From the NCBI RefSeq assembly GCF_000378425.1, contig NZ_KB899810.1, forward strand, positions 169,688-233,687: DNA of 64,000 bases, in the 5' to 3' direction. Below the pieces are notes generated by a model, which searched no databases, had not been told where the DNA came from, and saw only the letters and a program-made list of their open reading frames with translations. Source of the stretch: Cohnella laeviribosi DSM 21336 (GTDB lineage Bacteria; Bacillota; Bacilli; Paenibacillales; Paenibacillaceae). The position numbers and the translations under genes are program-made. Below are positions 8,873-18,815 of the stretch, piece after piece. Numbering within the stretch: position 1 is the stretch's first letter; each line of letters starts with the position of its first letter.

Positions 8873-9358
8873 TCAATCCGTTTCGCCGGAAGCGGAATTT
8901 CCCGCCAATCCGAGAAGCGTAGCGTAGACGTCCGGAGCTTCGCGGTCAAGGCGCGCCGGCTTCCATTCGCGGTTTACCCAGCCGTGCAGCGTGCTTCCGC
9001 TGGCCAGCAGCAAGCCTTCGGGCTGCTTGTCTGCCAATCGGACCTGCCCGTTGCGCGTAAGATCCCCCAGCATGATTCGGTATTCGAAACGCAGCCGAAC
9101 TTTGGTCAGCTCCGTCGCTCTCGTGCAGACGGTCACCCAGTCGTCGTAGCTTGCCGGCCGGTGAAAATTCGCTTCCAGATGGACGACCGGCAGCAGCAGC
9201 CCCTTTTCTTCGATGTCCCGGTACGCATAGCCCGCTTGCCGAATCCATTCCGTGCGCCCGATCTCGAACCAGTTTACGTAATTGGTATGATACACGACTT
9301 GCATCCGGTCCGTTTCCTGGTACCGGACCCTAAGCGCATGCAGAAACCATTGGCCCAT
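8873..9358 (-). CDS. Acyl-CoA thioesterase, YbgC/FadM (4HBT) hot-dog family
   Basis: A 161-residue single hot-dog domain. The family signature YQETDRMQVVYHTNYVNWFE is at residues 13-32, with the presumed catalytic Asp17 and the following His/Asn residues. It should hydrolyse acyl-CoA or a related thioester; the substrate cannot be read from sequence. ATG start with AAAGGGGA upstream. It lies 76 bases after pyk on the same strand, separated by a strong hairpin. Confidence 0.88.
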   Translation of the reverse strand: MGQWFLHALRVRYQETDRMQVVYHTNYVNWFEIGRTEWIRQAGYAYRDIEEKGLLLPVVHLEANFHRPASYDDWVTVCTRATELTKVRLRFEYRIMLGDLTRNGQVRLADKQPEGLLLASGSTLHGWVNREWKPARLDREAPDVYATLLGLAGNSASGETD

Positions 9359-9381
9359 TTCCGTTCCCCTTTCGATAGGCC

Positions 9382-9412
9382 GGAAGCGACGGCCCGGTTC
9401 GCCGTCGCTTCC
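9382..9412. terminator. Strong hairpin between pyk and the thioesterase gene
   Basis: GGAAGCGACGG and CCGTCGCTTCC form a perfect 11-bp stem with a 9-base loop. A T-rich tail follows on the plus strand only, so on the transcribed minus strand it may act as a partial terminator or mRNA stabiliser rather than a full one. Confidence 0.5.
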
Positions 9413-9434
9413 TTTGTTTCGCTTTATGTTCGTC

Positions 9435-11189
9435 TTACAGCACTTTCGCTTGGCCCGAATAGATGACGCCTTTCTCGGCGTACAGCGTAATCTCCATGCC
9501 GTCCTTCAGCTTCTCCAGCGCGTCGCCGACGCCGACGATGACGGGGATGCCCAGATTCAGGCCGACAACCGCGGCGTGGCAGGTAATGCCTCCGCATTCG
9601 GTGACGATGGCGGCCGCCTTTTGAATGGCCGGCATATACTCCTTGTCCGTCGACGGCGCAACCAGAATCGCGCCTTCGGTCATTTTGGCGATGGCCTCAT
9701 CCGGCGTGCGGGCGGTCACGACTTTACCGGTCGCGCTCAGGGAGCCGATCCCCTGACCTTGCGTCAGCAGTTCGCCGACATGGTGGATTTTGATCAGATT
9801 CGTCGTGCCGGAACGCCCGACCGGAACGCCCGCGGTAATGACGATCGTATCCCCCACGCGGACGATGCCCGAGCGAAGAGCGCCTTCCACGGCGATTTCA
9901 AACATGCTGTCGGTCGTCTCGGCGATCTTGCCCTGCACCGGCACGACGCCCCAAACAAGCTGCAGGCGGCGGAGCACCTGCTCCTGCGGCGTGACGGCGA
10001 TAATCGGCGCTTTCGGACGGTATTTGGATACCATGCGCGCGGTATAGCCGCTCTCGGTCGAGGTGACGATGGCTTTCGCGTCGAGATCGAGCGCGGAATT
10101 GGCCACCGCCTGGCTGATCGCTTCGGTTACGGTCGTCTGCTGCGCTTTCGCCTGCTTCTGGAAAATTTCGCGATGGCGCAAAGCCGCCTCCGTGCGCTCC
10201 GCGATGCGCGCCATGGTCGCGACGGACTCGAACGGGTATTTGCCCGCGGCCGTTTCGCCGGAAAGCATGATCGCGTCGGTGCCGTCCAGAATCGCGTTCG
10301 CGACGTCGGACGCTTCCGCCCGCGTCGGACGCGGATTGCGCTGCATCGAATCGAGCATTTGGGTGGCGGTAATGACCGGCTTGCCGGCCTTGTTGCATTT
10401 TTCGATCATCATCTTCTGAACGAGCGGAACCTCTTCGGCCGGAATCTCGACGCCGAGGTCGCCGCGCGCAACCATCAAGCCGTCGGACACTTCCAAAATT
10501 TCATCGAGGTTGTCCACGCCCTGCTGGTTCTCGATCTTGGAGATGATCTGGATGTGGCGCGCATTGTGACGTTCGAGCAGCTCGCGGATCTCCAGCACGT
10601 CGCTCGCTCTGCGAACGAACGAAGCGGCGATGAAATCGACGCCCTGCTCGATGCCGAAACGGATATCGTTGGCGTCCTTCTCCGTAATGCCGGGCATGGA
10701 GATGGCGACGCCGGGCACGTTGACGCCTTTTTTGCTTTTGATCTGGCCGCTGTTCAGAATTTTGCACTTGATTTCCGTACCTTGAATGTCCAGAACGGTC
10801 AAGCCGATCAACCCGTCGTCGATCAGAATCGTCGAGCCGACGCTGACGTCTTGCGGCAGGTTCTTGTAGGTGACCGGAATCCGCTCCTTATCGCCCAAAA
10901 TCTCTTCCGTCGTCAGCGTAATCGTCTCGCCCTGCACAAGTTCGATCGGCTCTTCCTTCAGCTTGCCGAGCCGGATTTCGGGCCCCTTCGTATCCAGCAG
11001 AATCGCGACCGTCTTGCCAAGTTCCTTGCATGCCTGACGGATGTTCCGAATGCGGTTGCCATGCTCCTCATAGTCCCCGTGCGAAAAATTCAAACGGGCG
11101 ACGTTCATGCCGGCTTGAATGAGCTTTTTCGTGTTTTCCAGCGATTCGCTGGCCGGACCGATGGTGCAGACGATTTTCGTTTTGCGCAT
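9435..11189 (-). CDS. pyk: Pyruvate kinase with C-terminal PEP-utiliser-like extension
   Basis: Last glycolytic step: phosphoenolpyruvate plus ADP to pyruvate plus ATP. The 584 residues match the long Bacillus/Geobacillus form. The N-terminal barrel begins [15 protein letters not shown]; the substrate-binding segment [16 protein letters not shown] is near residue 245. The last ~110 residues resemble the phosphohistidine domain of PEP synthase, but the usual T-S-H motif reads T-C-H ([11 protein letters not shown], near 537). ATG start with GGAGGAAG upstream. It is only 62 bases after accA, with no pfkA between them. Confidence 0.96.
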   Translation of the reverse strand: MRKTKIVCTIGPASESLENTKKLIQAGMNVARLNFSHGDYEEHGNRIRNIRQACKELGKTVAILLDTKGPEIRLGKLKEEPIELVQGETITLTTEEILGDKERIPVTYKNLPQDVSVGSTILIDDGLIGLTVLDIQGTEIKCKILNSGQIKSKKGVNVPGVAISMPGITEKDANDIRFGIEQGVDFIAASFVRRASDVLEIRELLERHNARHIQIISKIENQQGVDNLDEILEVSDGLMVARGDLGVEIPAEEVPLVQKMMIEKCNKAGKPVITATQMLDSMQRNPRPTRAEASDVANAILDGTDAIMLSGETAAGKYPFESVATMARIAERTEAALRHREIFQKQAKAQQTTVTEAISQAVANSALDLDAKAIVTSTESGYTARMVSKYRPKAPIIAVTPQEQVLRRLQLVWGVVPVQGKIAETTDSMFEIAVEGALRSGIVRVGDTIVITAGVPVGRSGTTNLIKIHHVGELLTQGQGIGSLSATGKVVTARTPDEAIAKMTEGAILVAPSTDKEYMPAIQKAAAIVTECGGITCHAAVVGLNLGIPVIVGVGDALEKLKDGMEITLYAEKGVIYSGQAKVL

Positions 11190-11251
11190 GTCTTTTCTTC
11201 CTCCGTGGTTTATGCATCAATGTCAAAACGGCCGGACTCTCCGGACCGCGC

Positions 11252-12217
11252 TCAGACTGGCTCCAGGGTAGCGAAACGGCCCATGTTGCGAAACTTGTTG
11301 TAGCGGTCCTCGATCAGCTGCTCGGCCGTCATTCCGGACAGCTCCTGCAGCGCGCGCCACAGCGCCTCCTTGATCGTCTCGGCCTGAACCGCGGGATCGC
11401 GGTGCGCTCCGCCTTTCGGCTCGGGCAGGATCTCGTCGATGACGCCAAGCTCCTTCAGGTCCTTTGCGGTGATCTTCATCGCTTCCGCGGCCTGCTCGGC
11501 TTTCGAAGCGTCCTTCCACAGGATCGAAGCCGCGCCGTTGGGGGAAATGACGGAGTAAATCGCATTCTCCAGCATCAGCACGCGATTGCCGACGCCGAGG
11601 GCAAGCGCCCCGCCGCTTCCTCCTTCACCGATGACAACGCAGATGATCGGCACGCCAAAAAGCGCCATTTCCTTCAGATTGCGGGCGATGGCTTCGGATT
11701 GGCCGCGCGCCTCGGCGGTATCGCCGGGGTAGGCGCCCTTCGTGTCGATAAAGGTGATGATCGGCCGTTTGAATTTGTTCGCCTGCTGCATAAGCCGCAG
11801 CGCCTTGCGAAATCCTTCCGGGTGCGGGCTGCCGAAAAAGCGCTGGATGTTGTCCTTCGTGTCCTTGCCCCGCTGGTGGCCGACTACCGTGACCGGCACC
11901 CCGTTCAGCTTCGCAAGCCCCCCGACGATGGCCAAATCGTCGGCGAACAAGCGGTCGCCGTGAAGCTCGATGAAGTCGGTGAAAATCAGATGAATATAAT
12001 CAAGCGTGGTAGGACGCTGGTGAAGCCGGGCCAGATGCATGATCTGGGCGCCGCCCAGGTTGCTGTATATCTCGTCCTCCAGCTTCTTGTAGCGTTCCTC
12101 CAGCCGGTTCAGCTCGTCGGTAAAATCGATGTTTTGCTCGAGTCCGACCCGCCTAAGATGCTCGATCTTCTTGCGAAGCTCGGTCAGCGGCTGCTCGAAC
12201 GGCAACTCAGTTGACAT
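11252..12217 (-). CDS. accA: Acetyl-CoA carboxylase carboxyltransferase subunit alpha
   Basis: Pairs with AccD to transfer the carboxyl group from biotin-AccB to acetyl-CoA, making malonyl-CoA for fatty-acid synthesis. 321 residues. The crotonase-like core is recognisable from [21 protein letters not shown], the [14 protein letters not shown] oxyanion-loop region and [10 protein letters not shown]. Its ATG lies inside the last codons of accD (11-base overlap), with GGAGAG before it, so the two subunits are probably translationally coupled for equal amounts. Confidence 0.97.
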   Translation of the reverse strand: MSTELPFEQPLTELRKKIEHLRRVGLEQNIDFTDELNRLEERYKKLEDEIYSNLGGAQIMHLARLHQRPTTLDYIHLIFTDFIELHGDRLFADDLAIVGGLAKLNGVPVTVVGHQRGKDTKDNIQRFFGSPHPEGFRKALRLMQQANKFKRPIITFIDTKGAYPGDTAEARGQSEAIARNLKEMALFGVPIICVVIGEGGSGGALALGVGNRVLMLENAIYSVISPNGAASILWKDASKAEQAAEAMKITAKDLKELGVIDEILPEPKGGAHRDPAVQAETIKEALWRALQELSGMTAEQLIEDRYNKFRNMGRFATLEPV

Positions 12218-13103
12218 CGGCGCGCTCTCCTTTCCCCGCGTGCATGTCGAGCAGTTTGGTCAAGAACGCCTTCATGTCTTTGCGGTGCACCACCTTGTCC
12301 AATTGGCCGTGCTGCAAATTGAATTCGGCGGTCTGGAAGTTGTCGGGCAGCTTCTGGCGAATGGTCTGCTCGATGACGATGCGCCCCGCGAATCCGACGA
12401 TCGCTCCGGGCTCGGCGATATTGTAGTCGCCAAGGCTCGCGAAGCTGGCGGACACCCCGCCGAGCGTCGGATCGGTGAAGACGGAAATGAACAAACCGCC
12501 CTGTTCATGGAATTTGGCCAGCGCGGCGCTGGTCTTGGCCATCTGCATCAAGCTCAGAATGCCTTCTTGCATCCGCGCTCCCCCGGATGTGGAAAACAAC
12601 AAAAGCGGCAGCTTCTTTTCCATCGCCCGCTCGATGGCTCGGGTCACCTTCTCGCCGACGACGGAACCCATGCTGCCGGTAAAGAAATCGAAGCTCATCA
12701 CGCCGATGACGACCGGAAAGCCGCCGATCGTCCCTTCGCCGGTCACGATCGCGTCGTTCAAGCCGGATTTTTGCTTTTGCATTTCCAGCTTTTCTTTATA
12801 ACCCGGGAATCCGAGCGGGTCCTCGGCAATCAAGTCGGCGTCAATCTCAAAAAGACGCCCGTCGTCAAGCGTCATCGCGACGCGTTCCGAGGCGCTCAGC
12901 CGGAAGTGGTGTCCGCAGGTGGAGCAAACTTTCAGGTTTTTCTCCAATTCCTTGGTGAACTGAATCGTGCCGCACTTGGGACAGCGGTTCATCAGGCCCT
13001 CGGGAATTTCGCGTTTCGGCCTTTCTTCGGCCGGCTTCGCGTTCGGACCCGCGGTTGACGGGACGACGGCATATTTTTTCTTGTGAAACAAATCCTTGAA
13101 CAC
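12207..13103 (-). CDS. accD: Acetyl-CoA carboxylase carboxyltransferase subunit beta
   Basis: Partner of AccA in the carboxyltransferase. 298 residues with the N-terminal four-cysteine zinc finger (Cys41, 44, 60, 63: CPKCG and CSTCG) followed by the carboxyltransferase domain ([41 protein letters not shown]). GTG start with GAGGTG 7 bases upstream. First gene of the accD-accA-pyk run. I found no convincing FapR-type operator before it, unlike fabH further on. Confidence 0.97.
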   Translation of the reverse strand: MFKDLFHKKKYAVVPSTAGPNAKPAEERPKREIPEGLMNRCPKCGTIQFTKELEKNLKVCSTCGHHFRLSASERVAMTLDDGRLFEIDADLIAEDPLGFPGYKEKLEMQKQKSGLNDAIVTGEGTIGGFPVVIGVMSFDFFTGSMGSVVGEKVTRAIERAMEKKLPLLLFSTSGGARMQEGILSLMQMAKTSAALAKFHEQGGLFISVFTDPTLGGVSASFASLGDYNIAEPGAIVGFAGRIVIEQTIRQKLPDNFQTAEFNLQHGQLDKVVHRKDMKAFLTKLLDMHAGKGERADVN

Positions 13104-13429
13104 AGCGACACCTCACATGGCGCAAAGATAGCGGGCCGTATCCGATCGCCAGATCGGCACGAGTCCGCGTCGAGCAGGCGAGACGTTCGCGATTCGGTCC
13201 GCCGAAGTGCGGGCATATAGCCGCAGGTTGTATCCGCTCAGGTTAAGGGAAACGGCCGCCGGCGCCGACCGATCGCGGCCGCGCGCGGACCGTTGCTATT
13301 CAAAACGGGATATCGAAAATGAAATAGGAATGACCGTTAACATAAAGCCTCGCGCCCGACCGATCGCCGCATTTGCGGACCGCAGAACGGTTGCATGCCG
13401 GAAATCCGCTAGACATTAGGTTTCCACGT
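13104..13429. other. Spacer upstream of accD without recognised genes
   Basis: A 326-base gap. It must hold the accD promoter (minus strand), but I see no pair of hexamers good enough to name. No gene, repeat or structured RNA was recognised. Confidence 0.4.
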
Positions 13430-13618
13430 TTACATATGCAGAATACTTCCGAGCACTTCCTGCACTTCCTGCACTTCGCCGGACGGCACCAGGATCTCGT
13501 ATTGAGGTTTGGTCAAATTGATGGGGCGCACCTGCACGAGAAAGCCTTCTTCCGTGAGGCGCTTCTGAATCCGATCCGCGATTTTGGCGGTCGGCGCAAT
13601 GTAGATGACCGTCCACAT
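13430..13618 (-). CDS. Conserved hypothetical small protein (62 aa)
   Basis: Starts MWTVIYIAPTAKIADR and ends VQEVLGSILHM. The pattern (beta strand, amphipathic helix, beta strand, short ILVP strand, helix) suggests a compact alpha/beta fold. Small proteins of this look sit near accD/dnaE in related genomes, but I do not know a function. The ATG at 13618 has GGGGG 10-14 bases upstream; a longer frame to 13747 lacks support. It lies between dnaE and accD on the same strand. Confidence 0.7.
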   Translation of the reverse strand: MWTVIYIAPTAKIADRIQKRLTEEGFLVQVRPINLTKPQYEILVPSGEVQEVQEVLGSILHM

Positions 13619-13872
13619 GAAGCGGTACCCCCAATTAAGTAGCTTTGGACAATTGGACATGAAAAAGATCGTCTTCTTGTATTCCAAGACAATCCAACGC
13701 CGCCTATCGATAAGGAAATGATAGCACAGATGTCGTAAGACTAGCAACCGAAGCGCTTGGGGCGAAAGAAACGGCTCGCGGGCCGCAAGGCGCTCCCTGC
13801 GCCGCAGAACGGGCGCCCGGGGGCGATTCGCGGCTAGGCCCCGCGGCGGATCGCCGGCTGAAGCGCCGGCGC

Positions 13873-16800
13873 CTATTTGATCCGCGCGCTGCCTTCTCCG
13901 AGCAGCGCTTCGATTTCGCGGAGCAGCTCGGGCGAAGGCTTGACGCGGTAGCTATCGTTCAGCGCGAGCGTCCGGTGCCCGCGCTCGTAGAACAGCACCG
14001 TCTGCAGCGGGCCAGGGTGCGCCGACAGCGTCGACTGCAGGCGCGCCAGCACTTCCGGCTGCTCGAACCGCTCGCCGATGCGGATGTACACCCGCTGCGG
14101 CGCATGCTTGCCCGCGGCCGTCTTGCCGCCCTCCGCGCGGCCGGGAGCCGCTCCCCCCGCGCGGAGGGGGCCGCCCATGCGCGCGGAACCGCTCGCGATG
14201 CCGGGGCCGTCCGCACGCCCCGGGCGCGGTCCCGCGCGGCGGAGGCGCTCCGCCTGCGCGGCCAGATCCGGCGCCGACAGCGGCACGATGGCGTCCGCGA
14301 GCAGCTTGAAGTCTTCGTCGCCATGCTGGAGCTTCGCCTTGACGAGCACGAGCGCGCCCTTCCCGGCGAACGCGGACGCCGTCTTCCAGACGCCGGGGAA
14401 CGCCACCAGCTCGACGCCCATGATGCGGTCCTCCAGTTCGAGGAACGCCATCGGCTGCCCGTTCTTCGTCACGATCGGCTTGACGGAGACGATCATGCCG
14501 GCGGTCAGCACCGGCGCGCCGTCCGGCGCATCCGCGAGATCGACGAGCCGGTCGAGCCTAAGCGTCTCCCACAGCGGCGCGTACTCGTCCAGCGGATGGC
14601 CGGACAAGTACAGGCCCATCAGTTCGCGCTCGAACTCCAGCGTTTGCGCTTGCGTGAACGGCTCGACCTCGGGCAGTTCGACGTTCCAGTTCGGAGAGTC
14701 GCCGAGATCGCCGAGCTCAAGCTGAAGCTGGATTTCCTCCCGCTCCTTGCGCCATGCCGCGGCCGCCTCGACCATCTCGTCCAGCGCCGCGTACAGCTGC
14801 GCCCGGTGCCCGGGCAGCGTGTCCAGCGCCCCGGCCAGCAGCAGCGATTCGATGACCCGCTTGTTGCAGGTCCTCGGGTCCACCCGCCGGCACAGGTCGA
14901 GCAGGCTTGCGAACGGCTGCTCCTTCCGCACCGCCATGATGCTCTCGATCGCCTGCGTCCCGACGTTCTTGACCGCGGCAAGCCCGAACCGGATCGCCCC
15001 GGAGCCGTCTCTTCTGACCGGCGTGAACAGCACGCCGCTTTCGTTCACGTCCGGCGGCAGAACCTCGATGCCCATGCGCCGGCATTCGTCGACGTATTCC
15101 GCCGTTTTGCGCTGGTTGCCGATGACCGAAGTAAGCATCGAAGCCATGAAGTGCACCGGATAATGCGCCTTCAGGTAGGCCGTCTGGAAGGCCAGCACCG
15201 CGTACGCGGCGGCGTGCGCCCGGCAGAAGCCGTAATCGGCGAAGCGGACGATCAGATCGTAGACGCGGTTCGCTTCCTCTTCCCCGTAGCCCTGCCGCAG
15301 GCTTCCCCGCACGAAATGCTGCCGCTGCTCGTCCAGGATCTCGCGTTTCTTCTTGCCGACCGCCCGCCTTAACAGGTCCGCTTCCCCAAGCGAAAATCCG
15401 GCCATTTTCGAGGCGATCTGCATGATTTGTTCCTGATACACAATGATGCCGTACGTATCCTTCAAAATCGGCTCCAGCGACGGGTGCGGGTACTCGACCG
15501 CCGCCTTGCCGTGCTTCGCCCGGATGAACTGCGGAATGAATTCCATCGGGCCGGGCCGGTACAGCGCCAGCACCGAAACGATGTCCTCGAACGCGGTCGG
15601 CTTCATCTCCCGCAGCACGCGCCGCATGCCCGCGGACTCCAGCTGGAAGATGCCGGTCGTGTCCCCGCGGCCGAGCAGCTCGTAGGTCGCCGGATCGTCG
15701 AACGGAATGTCGTCCCAGTTCAGCTTGCGCCCCGTCTCTTCGGCGATCCAATCGAGCGTCCGCTCGATGATCGAGAGCGTGCGCAGGCCGAGAAAATCCA
15801 TTTTCAGCAAGCCGACCGATTCCAGAAACTCCATCGAATATTGCGTGAGCGGGACGCCGTCCACGCCCTCCTGCAGCGGCACATAGTCGGTGAGCGGCTC
15901 CGTGGAGATGACGACGCCCGCTGCGTGCGTCGAGGCGTGGCGCGGCATCCCTTCGACGCGGCGGGCCATGGCGATCATCTCGGCCGTTTGGCCGCCCGCC
16001 TCGCTGAGCGCGCGGAACTCCGGGCTTTCCTTCATCGCCCGCTCGATCGACATGCCCGGCGCGGCCGGGATCAGCTTCGCCGCCTTGTCCACCTCGCCGT
16101 ACGGAACGTTCATCACCCGTCCGACGTCGCGCACGGCCGCCCGGGCGGCCAGCGTTCCGAACGTAATGATTTGCGCCACGCGGTCGCTGCCGTATTTGTT
16201 CGCCACGTAGCGGATCACTTCGTCGCGGCGCTCGTCGCTGAAGTCGATGTCGATATCCGGCATCGTCACCCGTTCGGGGTTGAGGAACCGTTCGAACAGC
16301 AGCTTGTGCTTCAGCGGATCGACATTGGTAATGTAAAGCGAATAGGCGACAAGGCTCCCCGCGGCCGAACCGCGGCCCGGTCCGGTTGCGATGCCGTGCT
16401 CGTGGGCAAAGCGCATGAAGTCCCACACGATCAGAAAGTAATCCTCGAACCCCATCCGCCCGATCACATCCAGCTCGTACGCCAGCCGCTCCTCGGCCGC
16501 CCGGCGGAACTCCGGCGGCGGCGCCGCGCCCGCAACCGGCCGCACGGATCGTTCTCCTTCGGCGCCGTCCTCCGCATCCGCCCAGCCATACCGCCTGGCC
16601 AGCCCCTTCCGGCACAGCCGCGCCAAATATTCGCCCGCCGACAGTCCTTCCGGCAGCGGATGATATTTCGGCAAAATGTGGCGCCCGAAGTCCAGCTCCA
16701 GCTCGCACCGCTCCGCGATCCGCACGGTGTTGGCGATCGCCTCCGGCACATGGCGGAACAGCGCCGCCATTTCGTCCGCGCTTTTCAGAAACAGTTGATT

Positions 16801-17517
16801 CGTATCGATTTTGAGCCGGTCGGGATCGTCCAGCGTCTTGCCCGTCCCGATGCAGATGAGCACGTCCTGCAGCGCGGCGTCGTCCTCGCGCAGATAGTGC
16901 GAGTCGTTCGTCGCCACAAGCGGGATGCCCGTCTCCTGCGCCAAGCGGATGAGACCGGCCGAAGTCTTCTTTTGCTCCAGCACGCCGTGGTCCTGGATCT
17001 CCAGAAAATAATCGTCCCCGAACAACTCCCTGTACCGAAGCGCCGTCGCCTTCGCCTCGTCGTACCGGTCGTGCAGCAGATGCTGCGACAGCTCGCCGTT
17101 CAGGCAGCCGCTCAGGCAGATCAAGCCTTCCGCGTGCGCGGACAGCGTCTCGAAATCGATGCGCGGCTTGTAGTAAAACCCTTCAAGATGCGCGATCGAG
17201 CTCAGCTTCATCAAATTGCGGTAGCCGGTTTCGTTTTTCGCCAGCAGCGTCAGATGGTAGATCGGCTGCTCGCGCCTTGACGCCCGCTCAAGCCGCGAGC
17301 CGGCCGCCATATAAGCCTCCATGCCGATAATCGGCTTGATGCCGTGCTCCCGGCACGCTTTATAGAAAGGAATGGCGCCGTACAGAACCCCGTGGTCCGT
17401 CAGCGCCAGCGCCTTCATGCCAAGCTCCGCCGCCCGTGCGGCCATCTCCCGGATGCGGGAAGCGCCGTCGAGCAGGCTGTATTCGCTGTGAACGTGCAAA
17501 TGAACGAACCCGCACAT
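13873..17517 (-). CDS. dnaE: DNA polymerase III alpha subunit, DnaE1 type
   Basis: Replicative polymerase, 1214 residues. The N-terminal PHP domain starts [13 protein letters not shown] (residues 6-18). The polymerase core has [10 protein letters not shown] near 380 and the catalytic PDIDIDF near 420, followed by helix-hairpin-helix and OB-fold regions. Before the last ~75 residues is an Ala/Arg/Gly-rich linker (about 1090-1150) that makes the protein longer than B. subtilis DnaE (1115). ATG at 17517 begins [10 protein letters not shown] with AAGGGA upstream; the frame extends another 33 codons without a ribosome site. Divergent from ytrH. Confidence 0.96.
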   Translation of the reverse strand: MCGFVHLHVHSEYSLLDGASRIREMAARAAELGMKALALTDHGVLYGAIPFYKACREHGIKPIIGMEAYMAAGSRLERASRREQPIYHLTLLAKNETGYRNLMKLSSIAHLEGFYYKPRIDFETLSAHAEGLICLSGCLNGELSQHLLHDRYDEAKATALRYRELFGDDYFLEIQDHGVLEQKKTSAGLIRLAQETGIPLVATNDSHYLREDDAALQDVLICIGTGKTLDDPDRLKIDTNQLFLKSADEMAALFRHVPEAIANTVRIAERCELELDFGRHILPKYHPLPEGLSAGEYLARLCRKGLARRYGWADAEDGAEGERSVRPVAGAAPPPEFRRAAEERLAYELDVIGRMGFEDYFLIVWDFMRFAHEHGIATGPGRGSAAGSLVAYSLYITNVDPLKHKLLFERFLNPERVTMPDIDIDFSDERRDEVIRYVANKYGSDRVAQIITFGTLAARAAVRDVGRVMNVPYGEVDKAAKLIPAAPGMSIERAMKESPEFRALSEAGGQTAEMIAMARRVEGMPRHASTHAAGVVISTEPLTDYVPLQEGVDGVPLTQYSMEFLESVGLLKMDFLGLRTLSIIERTLDWIAEETGRKLNWDDIPFDDPATYELLGRGDTTGIFQLESAGMRRVLREMKPTAFEDIVSVLALYRPGPMEFIPQFIRAKHGKAAVEYPHPSLEPILKDTYGIIVYQEQIMQIASKMAGFSLGEADLLRRAVGKKKREILDEQRQHFVRGSLRQGYGEEEANRVYDLIVRFADYGFCRAHAAAYAVLAFQTAYLKAHYPVHFMASMLTSVIGNQRKTAEYVDECRRMGIEVLPPDVNESGVLFTPVRRDGSGAIRFGLAAVKNVGTQAIESIMAVRKEQPFASLLDLCRRVDPRTCNKRVIESLLLAGALDTLPGHRAQLYAALDEMVEAAAAWRKEREEIQLQLELGDLGDSPNWNVELPEVEPFTQAQTLEFERELMGLYLSGHPLDEYAPLWETLRLDRLVDLADAPDGAPVLTAGMIVSVKPIVTKNGQPMAFLELEDRIMGVELVAFPGVWKTASAFAGKGALVLVKAKLQHGDEDFKLLADAIVPLSAPDLAAQAERLRRAGPRPGRADGPGIASGSARMGGPLRAGGAAPGRAEGGKTAAGKHAPQRVYIRIGERFEQPEVLARLQSTLSAHPGPLQTVLFYERGHRTLALNDSYRVKPSPELLREIEALLGEGSARIK

Positions 17518-17557
17518 AACAATCCCTTCTTTTGTTTCGCGTGAACTCCTTTCTCCC

Positions 17558-17563
17558 ATTGTA
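17558..17563 (-). promoter_or_regulatory. Extended -10 for dnaE
   Basis: TGATACAAT on the minus strand, about 41 bases before the dnaE ATG. The -35 is poor, and the TG extension probably compensates. Confidence 0.45.
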
Positions 17564-17614
17564 TCATAAGCGCCCCGCCCCGTCCCATATAGATGGTAGG
17601 GGGAGGAATGGGAC

Positions 17615-17941
17615 ATGAACCGGTTCTATGCGCAGGCTACGCTCGACTTCTGTATCGCGTTCGGCGTCGTGCTGGGCGCGGCCATGCTCGCGGGCATGGC
17701 GTCGCTGTTTCTGTGGCGCCCGCCTGCGGACACGATGCTGGACGTTGCCGGCCGGATCAAGATATGGGCGGTCGTCGTCGCCATCGGCGGCTCGATCGAC
17801 CCGATACGCGTCATCGAATCGCACGTCATGAAAGGATACCTTTCCCCCGCCGTCGAGCAGATCGGCTATATCTTGTGCGCCTTTCTCGGCGCCCATCTGG
17901 CCACCGAACTGATCCAATGGCTGTGCCGGAACGCGGGGTGA
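17615..17941 (+). CDS. ytrH: Sporulation membrane protein YtrH
   Basis: 108 residues with three hydrophobic segments (about 12-32, 45-62 and 80-98) and the characteristic [13 protein letters not shown] in the middle. In B. subtilis ytrH and ytrI are SigE-dependent genes needed for efficient sporulation. A GGAGG site lies about 9 bases before the ATG. A weak SigE-like -10 (CATATAGA) precedes it. ytrI follows after 7 bases. Confidence 0.88.
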   Translation: MNRFYAQATLDFCIAFGVVLGAAMLAGMASLFLWRPPADTMLDVAGRIKIWAVVVAIGGSIDPIRVIESHVMKGYLSPAVEQIGYILCAFLGAHLATELIQWLCRNAG

Positions 17942-17948
17942 TTGACCG

Positions 17949-18443
17949 ATGCGAGTGCCCGACTTTAACCGTTACCGAAAAGGAATGCAGGCCGCAGCCT
18001 CCTTCCTGTGCGGCATGATCGTCGGCGCCGCCGTTTTCCACGGCATGGTGCTGGATCAGACGAACCGCATCATGGATCAAAATTTCGAGTTGAAGGAGCA
18101 GCTTGACCTGGCCGAGCAACAGCTTCAGGCGACCCGCAAAGATACGGTGATCCGGAGCGTCGTCGTCTACGTGGAAGAAGCGCCCGGCACCCCTGCGCTC
18201 GACCGGGTGGCCGAAGCGGAGCTCAAGGGGCGCCTTGCCGGCAAAAACGGAGACTTGAACCTTTTTATCGGCCGCAAAATCTACGACATCGGCTCCGAGG
18301 CCCGGTTCGCCCGAAAACTGCTCGAGGGCAAGCTTTACGCGGACGTCGGGGGCGAGAAAAGCTACGCCGTCAGCATCCGGACGATGCTCGTGGCCGACGG
18401 CGTGCTCACGGTATGGGTGGAGGCCCGCGAAGCCCGGAAGTAG
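17949..18443 (+). CDS. ytrI: Sporulation membrane protein YtrI
   Basis: 164 residues: short basic N-terminus, one membrane segment (about 14-34), a coiled-coil stretch (residues 38-62, QNFELKEQLDLAEQQLQ) and a soluble C-terminal domain probably outside the membrane. Partner of YtrH in the B. subtilis SigE regulon. ATG start with GGGGTGA close upstream, overlapping the end of ytrH. The order dnaE-ytrH-ytrI-ytpI-ytoI is kept, but nrnA (ytqI), found in this run in B. subtilis, is absent. Confidence 0.85.
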   Translation: MRVPDFNRYRKGMQAAASFLCGMIVGAAVFHGMVLDQTNRIMDQNFELKEQLDLAEQQLQATRKDTVIRSVVVYVEEAPGTPALDRVAEAELKGRLAGKNGDLNLFIGRKIYDIGSEARFARKLLEGKLYADVGGEKSYAVSIRTMLVADGVLTVWVEAREARK

Positions 18444-18506
18444 CCCGGGGCAGCGGCGGCCGTTTTATGATAAAATAAGGGGGATTTTATAAAAGGGGCT
18501 GCTAAC

Positions 18507-18815
18507 ATGCTGATTACCGTTCTTCAATGGACCTTCTCCCTGCTTGTGGTTGTGCTGTCCGTCCTCGCGGTCTACAACAGCTACCGCTCCCGGCGGAACG
18601 CCGATCCGGTGCTGCGGGGCCTTTACGGCGCCCGCACGAACGTGTTCATCGGGCTGACCCTGATCGTTCTCGCGCTTATCCAGATGCTGCTGTTCACCGG
18701 ATCGACGCTGCGGGTCATCGTCGGCTCGGTGTTTATGCTGATGGGGCTGTTCAACCTGTTCGCCGGCATCCGCAACCATTCCTATTTTACAAAACTCCGA
18801 TCGTCTGCGCGGTAA
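18507..18815 (+). CDS. ytpI: YtpI-like membrane protein
   Basis: 102 residues with three hydrophobic segments (about 3-22, 44-64 and 68-88) separated by a basic loop (NSYRSRRN). Matches YtpI of B. subtilis in position and appearance; function unknown. GGGG precedes the ATG. Its 3' end overlaps the 3' end of the convergent ytoI by 29 bases. Confidence 0.8.
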   Translation: MLITVLQWTFSLLVVVLSVLAVYNSYRSRRNADPVLRGLYGARTNVFIGLTLIVLALIQMLLFTGSTLRVIVGSVFMLMGLFNLFAGIRNHSYFTKLRSSAR

